Positions 12,401 to 27,400 of a DNA stretch of 64,000 nucleotides are shown here, piece by piece; position 1 is the first letter of the stretch, and every line of letters begins with the position of its first letter. The notes beneath the pieces were generated by a model. It saw only the letters and a program-made list of their open reading frames with translations, ran no database searches and was not told the origin of the DNA. A program made the translations under genes and the position numbers. Origin of the DNA: Agelas oroides (lineage: Eukaryota > Porifera > Demospongiae > Agelasida > Agelasidae); the NCBI GenBank assembly GCA_949130485.1, contig OX422191.1, forward strand, positions 685,441-749,440, written 5' to 3'.

Positions 12401-15400
12401 CTGTGTCTACAGTGTCCGGGGGAGCACTGACTTAACTTCCCGTGTGGTTAGACCCCGCCCTCTGCTTATATTAATTCACGCTAAAATCACCAGTGACTCT
12501 GACACAGGGAGTACTCCTCTACTTGACTAGCTGACACACAGTGTCTGATACTGTGTGTCAGTAGTGAGGTATCGAGACCAAATATACCTTACACAAAGTG
12601 AAGAGGTTTGTTGAACCACCTCTCATCTCTTGTTCTCTGACATTCTGCAGCCTCAGTCACAACCAGATCTCAGATGAAGGAGCTCGTGAATTGGCTGCAG
12701 CGTTGCAAGTGAACCAGAGCCTTCAGACACTAGAGTGAGTCCAACCCTTCATGTCCTACTTCTTAAGAGGTGTACACTGGGACTGCAGCAATGGTTGTGT
12801 ACACTCTCAACTGGTGTAGCAGTACCAGTGCAGTACATGGTTGGTTTTGGTTGAAGCTATTGAAATGCATGGTACAGTTTAGCCTCGTACCAAGGTTCTC
12901 AGTGGGCGGGGAAAAGGAGAGCCTGGTATCCACTGTTTGCGCTTGTGCTTAATTTCTCAGAAATCTTGGGAGATCGGGAACTATCGTGTTATATCTGTAC
13001 AACCGTGACTTTCATAACATGTACTTACTACTACACTGCCCACACAATTTCTGACCAATGATGAAGCTCTTTTGATTGAGGGAGGGACAGCCATCTTAGT
13101 GATACAGCGTTTTCTGGTTACTTCCTCTGGACAATATTCTTGTCCCCCCACCACTCCCTCTTTCTTGAGACTGTTAGCACTGGTAATTTTAAGGGTGGGG
13201 CTAGGAGTGCACCAGTTCCCCTGTTACCATTGTGATTACATGTGTGCACACGTACACATACCTAGGTCCTGCATTATTCTAATTGTTGCATCCTCTCTGT
13301 GACATGACATCATATATACCATGATACTGTTACTATAGTGGAGCACCCCAAGTGAGTTATCTGTGTCTACAGTGTCCGGTGGAGCACTGACTTAACTTCC
13401 CATGTGGTTAGACCCTGTCCTCTGCTTATATTAATTCATGCTAAAATCACCAGTGACTGTGACGCAGGGAGTACTCCTCTACTTGACTAGCTGACACACA
13501 GTGTCTGATACTGTGTGTCAGTAGTGAGGTATCGAGACCAAATATACCTTACACAAAGTGAAGAGGTTTGTTGAACCACCTCTCATCTCTTGTTCTCTGA
13601 CATTATGCAGCCTCAGTGGGAACGAGATCTCAGCTGAAGGTGCTCGTGAATTGGCTGCAGCGTTGCAAGTGAACCAGAGCCTTCAGACACTAGAGTGAGT
13701 CCAACCCTTCATGTCTACTTCTTAAGAGGTGTACACTGGGACTGCAGCAATGGGTTTATCTGTACAACTGTTACTTTCATGACGTACACTCACTGCTTCA
13801 CCGCCCACACATTTTCTGACCAATGATGAAGCTCTTTTGATTGAGGGAGGGACAGCCGTCTTAGTGATGCAGCATTTTCTGGTTAATTCCTGTGGACAAT
13901 ATTCTTGTCCACCCACCACTCCCTCTTTCTTGAGACTGTGAGCACTGGTAATTTTAAGGGTGGGGCTAGGAGTGCACCAGTTCCCCTGTTACCATTGTGA
14001 TTACATGTGTGCACACGTACACATAGCTAGGTCCTGCATTATTCTAATTGTTGCATCCTCTCTGTGACATGACATCATATATACCATGATACTGTTACTA
14101 TAGTAGAGCACCCCAAGTGAGTTATCTGTGTCTACAGTGTCCGGTGGAGCACAGACTTAACTTCCCGTGTGGTTAGACCCCGCCCTCTGCTTATATTAAC
14201 TCACGCTAAAATCACCAGTGACTGTAACACAGGGAGTATACTCCTCTACTTGACTAGCTGACACACAGTGTCTGATACTGTGTGTCAGTAGTGAGGTACC
14301 GAGACCAAATATACCTTACACAGAATGAAGAGCCACCTCTCATCTCTTGTTTTCTGATATTCTGCAGCCTCAGTAGGAACGATATCTTAGATGAAGGTAC
14401 TCGTGAATTGGCTGCAGCTTTTCAAGTGAACCAGAACCTTCAGACACTAAAGTGAGTCCAGCCCTTCATGTCCTACTTCTGAAGAGGTGTACACTGGGAC
14501 TGCAGCAATGGTTGTGTACACTCTTAACTGGTGTAGCACTACCAGTGCAGTACATGGTTGGTTTTGGTTGAAGCTATTGAAATGCATGGTACAGTTTAGC
14601 GTCGTACCAAGGTTCTCAGTGGGCGGGGAAAAGGAGAGCCTGTTATCCACTGTTTGCGCAAGCGCTTCAATTCCCAGAAAACTTAGGAGATCAGGAACTA
14701 TCGTATTATATCCATACAACCATGACATCATAACGTGTACTTACCACTACACCATCCGCACATTTTCTGAGCAATAATGGAGCTCTTTTGATTGAGGGAG
14801 GTACAGCCATCTTAGTGATGTAACATTTCCTGGTTACTTCCTCTGGACAATATTCTTGTCCCCCCACCACTCCCTCTTTCTTGAGACTGTGAGCACTGGT
14901 AATTTTAAGGGTGGGGCTAGGAGTGCACAAGTTCCCTGTTACCATTGTGATTACATGTGTGCACACGTACACATAGCTAGGTCCTGCATTATTCTAATTG
15001 TTGCATCCTCTCTGTGACATGACATCATATATACCATGATACTGTTACTATAGTGGAGCACCCCAAGTGAGTTATCTGTGTCTACAGTGTCCGGTGGAGC
15101 ACTGACTTAACTTCCCGTGTGGTTAGACCCCGCCCTCTGCTTATATTAATTCATGCTAAAATCACCAGTGACTGTGACACAGGGAGTACTCCTCTACTTG
15201 ACTAGCTGACACACAGTGTCTGATACTGTGTGTCAGTAGTGAGGTACTGAGACCAAATATACCTTACACTAAGTGAAAAGGTTTGTTGAACCACCTCTCA
15301 TCTCTTGTTCTCTGACATTCTGCAGCCTCAGTGGGAACCAGATCTCAGCCAAAGGTGTTCATGAATTGGCTGCAGTGTTACAAGTGAACCAGAGCCTTCA

Positions 15401-18400
15401 GACACTAGAGTGAGTCCAACCCTTCATGTCCTACTTCTTAAGAGGTGTACACTGGTACTGCAGCAATGGTTGTGTACACTCTCAACTGGTGTAGCAGTAC
15501 CAGTGCAGTACATGGTTGGTTTTGGTTGAAGCTATTGAAATGCAGGGTACAGTTTAGCCTCGTACCAAGGTTCTCAGTGGGCGGGAAAAAGGAGAGCCTT
15601 GTATCCACTGTTTGCGCATGCGCTTCAATTCCCAGAAATCTTGGGAGATCGGGAACTATCACGTTGTATCTGTACAACCGTGACTTTCATAACGTGTACT
15701 TACTACTACACTGCCCGCACATTTTCTGACCAATGATGAAGCTCTTTTGATTGAGGGAGGGACAGCCATCTTAGTGATGCAGCATTTTCTGGTTACTTCC
15801 TCTGGACAATATTCTTGTCCCCCCACCACTCCCTCTTTCTTGAAACTGTGAGCACTGGTAATTGGGGTGGGGCTAGGAGTGCACAAGTTCCCCTGTTACC
15901 ATTATGATTACATGTGTGCACGCGTACACATAGCTAGGTCCTGCATTATTCTAATTGTTGCATCCTCTCTGTGACTGACATCATATATACCATGATACTG
16001 TTACTATAGTGGAGAAACCCAAGTGAGTTATCTGTGTCTACAGTGTCCTGTGGAGCACTGACTTAACTTCCCGTGTGGTTAGACCCCGCCCTCTGCTTAT
16101 ATTAATTCACGCTAAAATCACCAGTGACTGTAACACAGGGAGTACTCCTCTACTTGACTAGCTGACACACAGTGTCTGATACTGTGGGTCAGTAGTGAGG
16201 TACCACGAGACCAAGTATACCTTACACAAAGTGAAGAGGTTTGTTGAACCACCTCTCATCTCTTGTTCTCTGACATTATGCAGCCTCAGTCGGAACAAGA
16301 TCTCAGATGAAGGTGCTCGTGAATTGGCTGCAGCGTTACAAGTGAACCAGAGCCTTCAGACACTAAAGTGAGTCCAGCCCTTCATGTCCTACTTCTTAAG
16401 AGGTGTACACTGGGACTGCAGCAATGGTTGTGTACACTCTCAACTGGTGTAGCAGTACCAGTGCAGTACATGGTTGGTTTTGGTTGAAGCTATTGAAATG
16501 CAGGGTACAGTTTAGCCTTGTATCCACTGTTTGCGCATGCGCTTCAATTCCCAGAAATCTTGGGAGATCGGGAACTATCACGTTGTATCTGTACAACCGT
16601 GACTTTCATAACGTGTACTTACTACTACACTGCCCGCACATTTTCTGACCAATGATGAAGCTCTTTTGATTGAGGGAGGGACAGCCATCTTAGTGATGCA
16701 GCATTTTCTGGTTACTTCCTCTGGACAATATTCTTGTCCCCCCACCACTCCCTCTTTCTTGAAACTGTGAGCACTGGTAATTGGGGTGGGGCTAGGAGTG
16801 CACAAGTTCCCCTGTTACCATTATGATTACATGTGTGCACGCGTACACATAGCTAGGTCCTGCATTATTCTAATTGTTGCATCCTCTCTGTGACTGACAT
16901 CATATATACCATGATACTGTTACTATAGTGGAGAAACCCAAGTGAGTTATCTGTGTCTACAGTGTCCTGTGGAGCACTGACTTAACTTCCCGTGTGGTTA
17001 GACCCCGCCCTCTGCTTATATTAATTCACGCTAAAATCACCAGTGACTGTAACACAGGGAGTACTCCTCTACTTGACTAGCTGACACACAGTGTCTGATA
17101 CTGTGGGTCAGTAGTGAGGTACCACGAGACCAAGTATACCTTACACAAAGTGAAGAGGTTTGTTGAACCACCTCTCATCTCTTGTTCTCTGACATTATGC
17201 AGCCTCAGTGGGAGCCAGATCTCAGATGAAGGTGCTCGTGAATTGGCTGCAGCGTTACAAGTGAACCAGAGCCTTCAGACACTAAAGTGAGTCCAGCCCT
17301 TCATGTCCTACTTCTTAAGAGGTGTACACTGGGACTGCAGCAATGGTTGTGTACACTCTCAACTGGTGTAGCAGTACCAGTGCAGTACATGGTTGGTTTT
17401 GGTTGAAGCTATTGAAATGCAGGGTACAGTTTAGCCTTGTACCAAGGTTCTCAGTGGGCGGGGAAAAGGAGAGCCTGGTATCCACTGTTTGTGCATGGAC
17501 TTAATTTCCCAGAAATCTTGGGAGATCGGGAACTGTCGTGTTGTATCTGTACAACCGTGACTTTCATAACGTGTACTTACTACTACACTGCCCGCACATT
17601 TTCTGACCAATGATGAAGCTCTTTTGATTGAGGGAGGGACAGCCATCTTAGTGTTGCAGCATTTTCTGGTTACCTCCTCTGGACAATATTCTTGTCCCCC
17701 CACCACTCCCTCTTTCTTGAAACTGTGAGCACTGGTAATTGGGGTGGGGCTAGGAGTGCACAAGTTCCCCTGTTACCATTATGATTACATGTGTGCACGC
17801 GTACACATAGCTAGGTCCTGCATTATTCTAATTGTTGCATCCTCTCTGTGACTGACATCATATATACCATGATACTGTTACTATAGTGGAGAACCCCAAG
17901 TGAGTTATTTGTGTCTACAGTGTCCGGTGGAGCACTGACTTAACTTCCCGTGTGGTTAGACCGCGCCCTTAGCTTATATTAATTCACGCTAAAATTACCA
18001 GTGACTGTAACACAGGGAGTACTCCTCTACTTGACTAGCTGACACACAGTGTCTGATACTGTGTGTCAGTAGTGAGGTACCACGAGACCAAGTATACCTT
18101 ACACAAAATGAAGATGTTTGTTGAACCACCTCTCATCTCTTGTTCTCTGACATTATGCAGCCTCAGTGGGAACAAGATCTCAGATGAAGGTGCTCGTGAA
18201 TTGGCTGCAGCGTTACAAGTGAACCAGAGCCTTCAGACACTAAAGTGAGTCCAGCCCTTCATGTCCTACTTCTTAAGAGGTGTACACTGGGACTGCAGCA
18301 ATGGTTGTGTACACTCTCAACTGGTGTAGCAGTACCAGTGCAGTACATGGTTGGTTTTGGTTGAAGCTATTGAAATGCAGGGTACAGTTTAGCCTTGTAC

Positions 18401-21400
18401 CAAGGTTCTCAGTGGGCGGGGAAAAGGAGAGCCTGGTATCCACTGTTTGTGCATGCACTTAATTTCCCAGAAATCTTGGGAGATCGGGAACTGTCGTGTT
18501 ATATCTGTACAACCGTGACTTTCATAACGTGTAGTTACTACTACACCGCCCACACATTTTCTGACCAATGATGAAGCTCTTTTGATTGAGGGAGGGACAG
18601 CCATCTTAGTGATGCAGCATTGTCTGGTTACTTCCTCTGGACAATATTCTTGTCCCCCCACCACTCCCTCTTTCTTGAGACTGTGAGCACTGGTAATTTT
18701 AAGGGTGGGGCTAGGAGTGCACAAGTTCCCCTGTTACCATTGTGATTACATGTGTGCACACGTACACACAGCTAGGTCCTGCATTATTCTAATTGTTGCA
18801 TCCTCTCTGTGACATGACATCATATATACCATGATACTGTTACTATAGTGGAGCACCCCAAGTGAGTTATCTATGTCTACAGTGTCCGGTGGGGCACTGA
18901 CTTAACTTCCTGTGCGGTTAGACACCGCCCTCTGCTTATATTAATTCACGCTAAAATCACCAGTGACTGTAACACAGGGAGTACTCCTCTACTTGACTAG
19001 CTGACACACAATGTCTGATAGTGTGTGTCAGTAGTGAGGTATCGAGACCAAATATACGTTACACAAAGTGAAGAGGTTTGTTGAACCACCTCTCATCTCT
19101 TGTTCTCTGACATTATGTAGCCTCAGTTGGAACCAGATCTCAGCTGAAGGTGTGTGTGCACTGGTAAGAGTTTTCCAGGTGAACCAGAGCCTACAGAAGC
19201 TTAAGCTAAGCAGGTGAGTCAGCCATTCAGGTCTTGTTTTTAAGAAATGCATATACACATGAAACCATAGTGTCATTACCAGTCCTATGTTGAAATATTA
19301 GGAGACACTTGGAAACATTTGCATGGATGGTTGTGTGCATTCCTGACTCAAGATCACAGCTCTAATAAGAGCTCCCCATTTGTGACCAACGACTGAATGT
19401 GAATATCGTGTTTGACAACAAGGAATCAATTGTGTTCATTGTTTTTTTTTAAATACCGTCATTATTCTAATAGAACAGTATATCCAATCGAGCGGAAGAA
19501 ATTCAATTCTTGGGATTTTTGCTAATCCAATTATGCGGAAGGCTGCTGCACTAGTATTTTCGAGTTAATCCAATTTAGCGAAAGAGTAGGTACCATGAAG
19601 CGTTCTCAACAGCAACAACAAAAAAAAAAAACAGCGAAGTCATGGGCAGACAGAAGCCGTTTAGTGCACCAGGAAACGTTCTTATCAAAACAACACTCCT
19701 GAAGTCACTGGCAGAGGCATTGTATAGTGCACCCAGGCGGTATTCTTATCAAAACAAGTATGAAGAAAGACTGCAGAGGGTGGAAGTTCCCTGCACTCTG
19801 CACTTGCACACTTCAGGGGAAGTGTCTTAGTACTGCAAGCAGTTGAAACACTGAGGTAAGGAGGCCTCCGTGGGTGGAGTGATTTTCTTAGAAGATGTGC
19901 TTCCAGTGCAGCAATGAATCTGATCTAGTGGAAGAGATTCGGTTCTTAGAGTTTTTTGTGAATCAATTCTAGCGGAAGCCAGATTTTAGAATAGTGATGG
20001 TATATTTTCCTTGTATACTACTGTAAATGTGTATACAAGCAAGTGCCCATTCCTGTGCATGCCCCATGCCCTCCATTTTGACAGTTCTGTGGTTTAGTGA
20101 GGTCCTCTGTGTAACCACCAAGCATTTCTAAGGTGACAGGCTAGTCACACATGATTGGGGCGAGCCTGAGCGAGCCCCACACTAGCATGACTGCATTGCA
20201 CACACGTGTGTGTATGCTTGCTTGTTGGTTTGTTGGTTTGTTGGTTTGTTTGGACCGACCACTTACCGTAAATTTTAAATGAGCGCATTCAAATATTTCA
20301 CGATGGTTGAATGTCCATGCACGCTGGCGTGGACTTCAGCTAAGCCATTGAGAACGAGCGTGAAGGGCTACTGCCAGACTGCAGGGTCGGCGTGAAAGAA
20401 AGCGAGAGTGAAGATGATTCAAGTTGAATGCATTGGCAGCACGCACGGCATCTTACTTTCTGAACTATGGTACAACCCTGACGATCGCGTGACAAGGCAG
20501 GCTGTGAGTGACAGACAGCAGGATGTACGCTGGCTTCAGGTACGCGCCTGGCATGACCGCTCATACATAGCACGGATTCCCCTGCTAGCACATTGTTTTG
20601 ACTTTGAAGCTTAGCCCATGCCCGTGTAGCCATAGTAGTGCGGCTGGACGAATAGCTGCATGTCTGTGTGGGCATTCCAAATGCAATTTGCTACTCGCTC
20701 AGGCTCGCCCCAGGATGATTCAGCATCTTTCTAGTACTACTTTTTGCATGAGCTTCAAGTTCTCTTAGTTTGCATCATGGCACTTCACAGGTTCACATGC
20801 ACCAGTCATTTTTTGGTCTTGGACGCAAGGCTTTATCAAAAGTTGTGCAAATTTGCCAGCAATTACCAAATCTACCCACATCATACATTCACCTATGCTT
20901 CTGGTAAATCACTAGCATGTGGCACGGAAATCCAAGAACATGGAGTTGATTATATATGCTAGCACTTTGTGGATTTGGATTAGGGGTGGAGCTTGCACAG
21001 AGGTAGTTAAACCATTCAAGTGCTTCCTCCATACAAGTGAGCTACAGTGCCATAGGAGATTGGATGAGGCAATACAGTGTACGTTTATGAAAATGTCATG
21101 AACCACCTCTCTGTCTCTTTTGTTTTTACATTCTGCAGCCTCAGTAAAGACGAGATCGCAGATGAACTTGTGTGTGCACTGGTTAGAGAGTTGCAAGTGA
21201 ACCAGAGTCATCAGAAGCTAGAGTGAGTCTAGCCATTCATGTCCGACTTTTCAAGAGGTGCTTGCTGAGACTGTAGTGTCATTCCATGCCTGTGCACTGA
21301 AATATGAGGGAGGACCTGCATGCATGGTGACACTTGCAAACATTGTCCTATACATTTGTCACTACACACATGCATGGATGGTTGCGCACATCCCTGACCT

Positions 21401-24400
21401 GTGATCACAATCTAATAAGAGTTGGCTATTTGTGGTCAACAACTTGATGCGCAGTATCAAAGTATATTTTGTTTGACCACAATGAATAAATTTTATGCTG
21501 CTTGATTTATGATTCACTCTTGTGCACTGTTGTTTAAATAATAGATGGTGAGTCTGAGGGATTTACATGATTTACAAATCTGAGGGCTCGAGGCTGTAGC
21601 AACCTGAGCACAGCAAGGTTGCTACTAAGGGCCAGAAGGTTTCTAAAGAACGTAGATCCCGTTGGACGAAGCATCTAACTTATTTAGAGTATGACCGTCG
21701 GCAACGACGCATCTTTTTTTTTATTCGAGTCGATTTATCGGCGACTTGCTACTGGTTTTTGTTGCTGGACTACTGTGAATTTGTAACAAGACGCATGTAA
21801 ATGACAGACTACTATTGACGGCTGCTCGCTGCTGTGGTAGCATGCGTGTGAGGATGCATAGCTCACTTGCTCCGCCCAGTAAACTGCCACTCCCATAGGC
21901 GCCATTAGTGGTAAGGACTATTAAATGAAGCTTCATCTCACAGATTTCACAGCAATTTAAACAAACAAGACAGAAAGTCACGGATATCAATCTCCATTTT
22001 TCTAAAATTAATATAATCTTTGGTTACTGTTGTATACCATACTGTCGGTTGCATAGTAACTGTATATAGCTAGAGGGGAAGCATCTATCATATATGCTTT
22101 CCCTCAAGCCTCAATGAGATTTAGTTACTTGGTATTGACGAATCAAGTTTTTAGTATTCTCACTAATTATACTCTAAGTATAGATAAATTTTACACAAAG
22201 TGGGTTCATGAACATTTCTTGACTCCCTCCTTCTTTTGTTGTCTGTCATTCTGCAGCCTCAGTAACAAAACGATCTCAGATGAAGGAGCTTGTGCACTTA
22301 GTGCAGCTTTGCAAGTGAACCAGAGCCTTCAGGAGCTAAAGTGAGTCCAGCCAGGATTTTCTGAAGGGGGGGTTATGTGGATGTGCATACGTATGTATGC
22401 ATAAACATGCAAGACTAGGTGGGCCTGGTGGCATGGTCTCCCAGAAATTTTTTAGAAATTAGGTGTTCTGAGACTGCTTCTGAGGCCATTTTGGGACAGA
22501 AGCAGCCTCAGAGCAATTTTTGGATGCAATACTGTAGAATCGGGTTATTAGGCGCATGCGCTTAATGGGATAGCAGTAAAATAATATGTGCTACATATCA
22601 AAGTGTGCCAAATAGCAAGGGTTGAAGGTTGACCACGCCTCTAAAAGTATGACATCATTGGCGATTGAGGTCAGAACCGGTTTACGAGGCGCTTGTCAGG
22701 CGGCTATAAAAGATGAATGGAGTCGTGCACACAAGTTATTCTTTAAGAATGGAAGGGCAACTTGAACTCTCTAGTGTAGCTCTTCCTATGAATTGTGTAT
22801 TTTCCACAAGAGTTCCAGTGAGTGTAAGCTGAGAGTGAGATGCAGGTTTTGAGGTAGAGAGCAGTGAGTCAACGGAATTCACAGTCGATGAGCGCGTCGA
22901 GGATGGCGAATGGCGATGACGAATGTTTCAACCAACTCTATGAGAAGCAGTGCCATATAGTTTATTGTTTTAATAGTCCTTTTTCACATTTCTAGCGCAC
23001 TTTTGATTTGTTATTTGCAAAAAGTGATCCCCATTGGTGTGATCCTCGTTCGCACTACCTTCGCGTGCTTGCTCTAACTTGTCCACTTGTGGAATATTTC
23101 GCATCGCCCACTCCAAACTTTTGTTTAATTAGAGTAGTGCGCTTCTTATCGAGGGTCTAGACACATTTTGTCAATAAGACAGCATGTGCCTAATAAGTGG
23201 CGTCCACTAAATAATGATGTGCGCCTGATAACCTGATTCTACGGTACTGCATCAATTTTCTACAAGGAGGTATTACGGTTGGCAGAACAGCAGATGTGGT
23301 GAAAGATGATGAAATACCGTATAGCGGGAAATTTTCGAGGGGTCCAATTTTCGCGGTTTTCGCGGTGGATTGGCAAACCACGAAAATTAAACCTGTAGAA
23401 TAAAAACCTATACGTAAGTTCTCGCACGTGATTAAGAGGGGGCGTGGCCATTGTGATTTGCATGCTGCTCAATAGGTCAGCTGGTCTACTTCACACCAGT
23501 TCGTTGTTGTTGAACTTCTACAGGAATGTCTCTGTTACGCTATTTTAAAGCATCTAGCGATACTACCAAGCTTCAGCTAATGCAGAAGTGAAGCGAGTGA
23601 TCGAAGCCGCTACAGCGAACGCATCACGATAGTTCTCCACTTCTCTCATGCAAGATAGCTCTTCTCCAACAGCAGCACACCAAATTTCCATGTACATATG
23701 ATAACTGGTTCGAGCCCGCGTGCGCATGCGGTAAGAGACGGAGTCAACCAGGTATTGTGGGCGGAGCAGTTCTGGAACGGCCATCCCCGAAAATTAGACC
23801 GAGAAATCTTTGAAGATTCCCCTTCCGCGAAAATTGGACCCCTCGAAAATTTCCCGCTATACGGTGGTACGAAGAGCATCAAGCTTATATGACAGCAAGT
23901 TCTCTATAGAGTACCGTAAAATACCGTATGTTTGCATGTGTTTTGGTATGTACTATATACTTGCGTGGATGATTAATTGTCTGCATCCCTAGTCTTGTGC
24001 CCAGCTAGATATAACTACGGAAAATTGTTGCACACTCTTCTTGCACACATTCACAATGATTTGTATCAACTGTTTGGGCGGGGAAAACGAGAACCTTATA
24101 TCAACCTTGGAATGAGGCTAGATTGTATGCATCTTTTACACACAAAATGGAAAGGTTTGTTGTACCACCTCTCATCTCTTGTTCTCCGACATTCTGCAGC
24201 CTCAGTTTGAACCAGATCTCAGATGAAGGTGCTCGTGAATTAGCTGCAGCTTTGCAAGTGAACCAGAGCCTTCAGACACTAAAGTGAGTCCAACCCTTCA
24301 TGTCTACTTCTTAAGAGGTGTACACTGGGACTGCAGCAATGGTTGTGTACACTCTCAACTGGTGTAGCAGTACCAGTGCAGTACATGGTTGGTTTTGGTT

Positions 24401-27400
24401 GAAGCTATTGAAATGCATGGTACAGTTTAGCCTCGTACCAAGGTTCTCAGTGGGCGGCGAAAATAAGAGCCTGGTATCCACTGTTTGCGCATGCACTTAA
24501 TTTCTCAAAAATCTTGGGAGATCAGGAACTATCGTGTTATATCTGTACAACCGTGACTTTCATGACATGTACTTACTACTACACCGCCCACACATTTTCT
24601 GACCAATGATGAAGCTCTTTTGATTGAGGGAGGGACAGCCATCTTAGTGATGCAGCATTTTCTGGTTACTTCCTCTGGACAATATTCTTGTCCTCCCACC
24701 ACTCCCTCTTTCTTGAGACTGTGAGCACTGGTAATTTTAAGGGTGGGGCTAGGAGTGCACAAGTTCCCCTGTTACCATTGTGATTACATGTGTGCACACG
24801 TACACATAGCTAGGTCCTGCATTATTCTAATTGTTGCATCCTCTCTTTGACTGACATCATATATACCATGATACTGTTACTACAGTGGAGCACCCCAAGT
24901 GAGTTATCTGTGTCTACAGTGTCCGGTGGAGCACTGACTTAACTTCCCGTGTGGTTAGACCCCGCCCTCTGCTTATATTAATTCACGCTAAAATCACCAG
25001 TGACTGTAACACAGGGAGTATACTCCTCTACTTGACTAGCTGACACACAGTGTCTGATACTGTGTGTCAGTAGTGAGGTACCGAGACCAAATATACCTTA
25101 CACAAAGTGAAGGTTTGTTGAACCACCTCTCATTTCTTGTTCTCTGACATTCTGCAGCCTCAGTGGGAACCAGATCTCAGCCAAAGGTGCTCGTGAATTG
25201 GCTGCAGTGTTGCAAGTGAACCAGAGCCTTCAGACACTAGAGTGAGTCCAGCCATTCCTAGACTTGTGTTAAAATATTGAGGACTTGATGATGCCATAGA
25301 CACTCACTAGTATGCCGGTTTTTGAATATACACTCTCCCCACTCTTGCCAGTTTGTGTAAACACCGAACAGTGTTTAACTCCCTATTTTCATTTCCATGG
25401 TGGGTTTATCTTCTATCTCACATGATATGATGTGGCTTCACGTCAGTAAAGCTGATTTTGAAGCTTTTAGTCAAGTGAACACAGTTATCATTTTCTCCTG
25501 AACACGTACTCACATGGAACCACTAGCCTCATTCACAGGCCACCACCCAGATATTTGTTACTTGCAGTATGAAACTTAAGCATTGTCTCACATTACCACT
25601 GAAGATGCAAATTACAGTAGTGTACTAGGTGTACATATTCGCAGTATATGCCTCGCGCGCGTGCATCTTACCTTTGAACCGACACGTGACATTACATTCA
25701 GTAGGCGTGGCATGTTGACAGTTGGCCATGTGCAAGAGCAGTGTGAACAGTGCGGTCAGTGTGAGCTGTTGTTGCTCGGCCTGTAGCCTGGCGGATCTAG
25801 GGGATGGTCGGCGTTCCTCAAGACAGCCATACGCTTTCTTCGTTTCGCTAGTCGCAGCTCCTCTCTCTCGCTCGCACTCATCAATCCGGACTTCACGGGG
25901 TGGACCCTTTGTCGTTGCTTTCGTTTTCGCACCAGTCTCCTACCTCTTCCTCGCTCTCCTCACAATTCTCCACTATTTTGACGTCGCAACAATGAGACCG
26001 CTCGCGCCCTACAGCGCTGGATATGATAAACTTACGTAAGTGTACACGTTTTGTCTTTCCTAAACGGGACGGATGTTTGCGCACAAACCACACCTTTGCA
26101 TTCCTGAAGCGTGACAAATTGCATTCCTGAAGCGTGACAAATTGCATTCCTAAAGCGGGACGGAAGTCAAAGCCACACCCCACCAACCGAGAACGCACTG
26201 CAAGATTAGTAGTCTCACGCCAAGGCGCTCGGCAACAAGTACCAACAGACACTGGAAATTTATTGTGGTACATGACTGGCAATGTTACTGCTCTTCAGGA
26301 TGACAAAATCATTGTGAATATAATTAGTTGACCCCACATTGAACCAGGGGGCGTATAGTTGAGACTGATTTAATATTTGAGTAAAAGTCCTCTCGCTCAT
26401 GCTCGCCCCAATTAAGAGCTCCTCATTTGTGACCAAAACTGAATGTGCATATCAAAATATTGATCGCAATTAATCTATAATCTGTTTCTTGTGTTTTGAT
26501 TCTTCCTCGTTGTTTGTGTATACAGTCATGGAACCACTTACCTTTCTTTTTTGTTCTCTGATGTTCTGCAGCCTCAGGAACAATAAGATCTCAGCTGATG
26601 GTGTGTTGGTACTGGCTGGAGCTTTGATAGTGAACAAGAACCTTGAACTAGAGTGAGTCCGGCTACTTATGTACTACAGGCACATGGATGGTTCCATGCA
26701 CCCTGACCCATGATCATGATTCTAATTGGAGCTCTCTATTTGTGACCAACAACTGAATGTGTATGTCAAAGTATTATGTGTTTGACCACAAGGAAACATT
26801 ATTTGCCGAGCCCCTTAACATGAGACAAGTAATCGTGCAGTGGTGAGATCACATGCATACATATATGTAATGCTTTAGGAATTGAAGATTTGTCGGTATA
26901 TGACATATGTTTATATGCATAGACTGTGCACACGCACATACACTCTGAATTGGATTCATATTGTAGGAGGTAACTTAGTGGAGACACACACAGTGGTACA
27001 GGAAGTGAAGAAGAGAGAGCTCGAAAGAGGCAGGTAGAGGCAGGGAAGAGGAGCTACATGTAGGAGTGTGGGTCACCAAGAGACTAGCATATGGTGATCT
27101 CAGCTTCTTTTAGCTATAAAACAGGGAGAGGCATACACGGGAGTCTCTTTGACATAGGTACATACTGTATTCTCTCTAAAATAGCAGACACTTTAATTGT
27201 CCAGACACCTCAATTATGAATTTTTTGTCTCTCTAATTAAACCGGACAGCAGAAAAATTGAGGGATTTTCCCTCTCTAATACATGCAAACACTAGCGATG
27301 TCACTGATGCTGAAATCGTTTGTCGGAGTGTTGGCTAGTCAAACGAAGCTCTACAGAGTGAAACAAGGAACAGAGAGAGGCTCATAAGGTTATTTCAACA

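Larger units (their letters stand above)
8452..19120 (+). repeat. Tandem LRR-exon array I, ~950-bp units
   Basis: Exon starts fall at 8718, 9678, 12651, 13611, 14368, 15326, 16284, 17203, 18161 and 19121. The usual step is 958-960 bp; 757 and 919 are internally deleted units, and the 2973 step holds two transposons. Every unit has a degraded MULE pair of ends (TTTAGCCTCGTACCAAGG), a GGTGGGGCTAGGAGTGCAC stretch and a hairpin before the exon. Confidence 0.9.
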
